63,000 nt of DNA, from the NCBI RefSeq assembly GCF_002312815.1, contig NZ_NKQJ01000017.1, positions 1-63,000 of the forward strand, read 5' to 3'. Below the pieces are notes generated by a model. The model did not search any database and was not told the DNA's origin. It worked only from the letters and a program-made list of their open reading frames with translations. Positions 60,915-63,000 of this stretch are shown here, piece by piece; the stretch's first letter is position 1; each line of letters opens with the position of its first letter. This stretch comes from Agaribacterium haliotis (GTDB taxonomy: Bacteria > Pseudomonadota > Gammaproteobacteria > Pseudomonadales > Cellvibrionaceae). A program made the position numbers and the translations under genes.

Positions 60915-63000
60915 ATGAGATTTCTACAATTCTTATCCGTTCGGCTAATGCTATTGGCCACACTTTGTTCAAGTACGGCCTACGGCTTTCCCCTATTTAA
61001 GGATGGAGTGCTCGCAGATATCTATGTGTCGCCGAAGGCTACTGTCCAGGTTACGCGGGCTGTTGCTGATTTGCAGAATGACATTCAGATGGTGAGCGGC
61101 CTTAAACCTAGGGTCGTACGCGACTTAGAGCAGGCGGGTGAGAACGTCATCATTATCGCCTCTTTGAACAATCCGGATACCGAAGCACTACTGGATAAGC
61201 GTGGATTGAAAAACGCAAAAGACATGCAGGGCATGTTTGAAGCGTTCATGCTGAAAAGCGTTAAAAACCCCGCGAGCGGGGTGAAAAGGGCGCTCACCGT
61301 CATCGGTTCGGATGATATGGGGGCGGTTTATGGCCTCTATGACATATCTGAAGCCATCGGTGTATCGCCCCTGTACTGGTGGGCCGACATTACCCCAGTT
61401 CAGAAACAAGAAATCATTCTGGATGACTTAGAGCGCAGCCCTAAAGAGCCTTCGGTGAAATATCGTGGGGTGTTTATCAATGATGAAGAAGCCTTAACGA
61501 CCTGGAGCGCTATTACCTCCCTAGATAAGGGCAATGGGCACCCAAGCCCGGAGGTATACAAAAGAATATTTGAAATGCTGTTGCGTTTGAAAGCCAACGC
61601 AATATGGCCCGCGATGATGGATCAAAGTAACCACTTCTTTGAGGCCAGAGATGCTAATGGTGTCCCTATAAATCCCAGACTCGCAACGGATTTTGGCATT
61701 TACGTGGGTACCTCCCACTGCGAACAAATGGGCCGCAATAATCTCGACGAATGGTACGACTGGGCCAATGCTCACATCGATATGTATGACGCAATAGGCG
61801 CGCCGAAATGGGACTATACCGTCAACCCTAAAGCCATCGAAGCCTACTGGCAGGAAAGGCTCGATGAAGCAAAAGACTTCAATATGATTTATACGTTGGG
61901 CATGCGTGGCGTACACGACTCCCCATTCTTATATGAAAACCTTGAAGACCCGAGTCTTGAAAATAAAGTTGAGCTCTTGCAAACCATCATCGATCGACAG
62001 CGTGCCATGATCAAAGAAACCTTTGGTGCAGAAGATGCCGTGCCTCAGGTATTTATTCCGTACGAAGAAGCGGCGGAACTTTACAACGGCGAAAGCACGG
62101 ACGGTACTGAAAAGTCGAAGATGCTGGAGCTTCCGGATGATGTAATGATGGTCTGGACTGAAGATAATTACGGTTACACACGTCAATTGCCTGGCGATAG
62201 AGAAAAAGCCCACCCCGGTGGCAACGGCCTCTATTATCACTTTCACTATCAAGGCTGGCCAACCACCCACGACTGGCTAACAACGATACCATTTACCCTT
62301 GTTCACGAAGAGCTAAAGAAGGCCTACGACAGTGAGATGAATAAAATTTGGATGGTTAATGTCGGCTCGGTAAAACCCGCCGAATTACACCTCCAGTTTT
62401 ATATGGATATGGCCTATGACATCAACTCCCACAAAAAAGGCGAAACTAAAAAGTTTTTACAAGAAGGCGCAGTACAGCATTTTGGTCTGGACAGTGAATC
62501 AGCTAAGGAAGTAGCTGAGATTATCACCGAATTTAACACCCTAACATGGCCAACAAAACCTGAGGTGCTGGCGCCATTTTGGGGTTGGAATTATGAGAAA
62601 GATTGGTTGTACCGCTACTACTCCTTAACGGATTTTGGCGACGAAGCTCAGCGCCAGCTCAATAAAGCTTTGGAACTGGAAAAACGAGCTAAAGCTATCT
62701 ACGAGAGCCTTGATGAGAGCGCAAAAAAGCCCTATTGGCACTTAAGCTATTACCCGATTCGTTCTACCCGGCTTATGCTCGAAAAAATGCAGTATTACCG
62801 TAAGAACGTTTTATACGCTAAGCAGGGGCGCCTGAGTAGTGTGAACGCCTATAAAGTGTTATCGGAACAAGCCGAAGCTGCCATTCAAGCCGACCTGAGT
62901 TATTACGATGAAATGACGGGCGGTAAATGGAACGGCATCATGGACCCTTATGCTGAATACAACTTCAACGATAAGGTGTTTGATGTTGCAAACATTCCTA
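60915..63000 (+). CDS. GH115 alpha-glucuronidase, cut by window end
   Basis: The reading frame stays open from the ATG at 60915 to the window edge (695 codons). It has a signal peptide ('SVRLMLLATLCSSTAYGFP') and then GH115 sequence: 'LTVIGSDDMGAVYGLYDISE', 'YRGVFINDEEALTTWSA', 'LLRLKANAIWPAMMDQSNHF', 'NPRLATDFGIYVGTSHCEQM', 'DFNMIYTLGMRGVHDSPFL' and 'MVWTEDNYGYTRQLPG'. GH115 enzymes remove 4-O-methyl-glucuronic acid side chains from xylan. The missing C-terminus is probably 150-300 residues. An AraC regulator and a candidate direct-repeat site lie upstream, so it may head a xylan cluster that continues beyond 63000. Confidence 0.94.
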   Translation, partial: MRFLQFLSVRLMLLATLCSSTAYGFPLFKDGVLADIYVSPKATVQVTRAVADLQNDIQMVSGLKPRVVRDLEQAGENVIIIASLNNPDTEALLDKRGLKNAKDMQGMFEAFMLKSVKNPASGVKRALTVIGSDDMGAVYGLYDISEAIGVSPLYWWADITPVQKQEIILDDLERSPKEPSVKYRGVFINDEEALTTWSAITSLDKGNGHPSPEVYKRIFEMLLRLKANAIWPAMMDQSNHFFEARDANGVPINPRLATDFGIYVGTSHCEQMGRNNLDEWYDWANAHIDMYDAIGAPKWDYTVNPKAIEAYWQERLDEAKDFNMIYTLGMRGVHDSPFLYENLEDPSLENKVELLQTIIDRQRAMIKETFGAEDAVPQVFIPYEEAAELYNGESTDGTEKSKMLELPDDVMMVWTEDNYGYTRQLPGDREKAHPGGNGLYYHFHYQGWPTTHDWLTTIPFTLVHEELKKAYDSEMNKIWMVNVGSVKPAELHLQFYMDMAYDINSHKKGETKKFLQEGAVQHFGLDSESAKEVAEIITEFNTLTWPTKPEVLAPFWGWNYEKDWLYRYYSLTDFGDEAQRQLNKALELEKRAKAIYESLDESAKKPYWHLSYYPIRSTRLMLEKMQYYRKNVLYAKQGRLSSVNAYKVLSEQAEAAIQADLSYYDEMTGGKWNGIMDPYAEYNFNDKVFDVANIP

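Overview
The window looks like a chromosomal stretch of a marine, polysaccharide-degrading gammaproteobacterium of the Cellvibrionaceae type (Saccharophagus, Teredinibacter, Simiduia, Cellvibrio and relatives). The case rests on gene content: a GH86 agarase lipoprotein, CBM6 and CBM2 modules, long Pro-Ser linkers, an AA10 LPMO beside GH9 and GH5 cellulases, and a TonB receptor grouped with a tryptophan-halogenase-like flavoprotein, a LacI regulator and cellobiose phosphorylase. This placement is inference from families; no rRNA or tRNA gene was seen.

Layout. 0.4-5.1 kb holds small metabolic genes (CMD-family protein, mercaptopyruvate sulfurtransferase, methyltransferase), a 263-bp MITE-like inverted-repeat element and a TonB receptor. 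5.4-17.1 kb is a block of four lipoproteins with Pro-Ser-rich linkers: two paralogues with Big_5 and degenerate CAP-like domains, an SMP-30-like propeller protein, and a CBM6-CBM6-GH86 agarase; a lone type IV pilin-like gene lies among them. 17.2-27.1 kb holds an FtsX-type permease, a membrane LuxR regulator with a propeller lipoprotein, and a three-gene unit of a DUF3108-like protein, a histidine kinase and a response regulator. 27.6-29.6 kb encodes a CBM6-Ig-CBM6 protein with no catalytic domain.

29.9-36.5 kb is a leftward cellulase cluster, GH5 then GH9 then AA10 LPMO, with a divergent membrane-anchored AraC regulator. 38.2-50.2 kb is a probable cello-oligosaccharide uptake regulon: LacI and a GH5 on the left strand, the halogenase divergent from LacI, a large TonB receptor, a sodium-solute symporter and GH94 cellobiose phosphorylase. 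Copies of a 16-bp LacI-type palindrome (TGTAAAACGTTTTACA and close variants) lie between LacI and the halogenase and, three times, between the receptor and the symporter. The model is secreted cellulases, then receptor, symporter and phosphorolysis, with LacI derepressing on cellobiose or a derivative.

50.3-54.6 kb contains ordinary accessory genes (cytochrome b561, LysR, ABM monooxygenase, VOC protein, DUF4437 cupin, a small hypothetical). 54.7-56.7 kb is a BlaI repressor with an M56-M23 fusion protease and two perfect operator palindromes. 56.8-59.1 kb is a serine esterase overlapping a sulfatase. 59.3-63.0 kb is a membrane AraC regulator followed by a GH115 alpha-glucuronidase cut by the window end, with a 20-bp-spaced direct repeat between them that could be the regulator's site.

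The observations most worth following are the LacI regulon containing the halogenase, the BlaI/M56-M23 unit, the duplicated CAP-like lipoproteins, the shared upstream element of two lipoprotein genes, and the MITE-like element with end-like fragments elsewhere.
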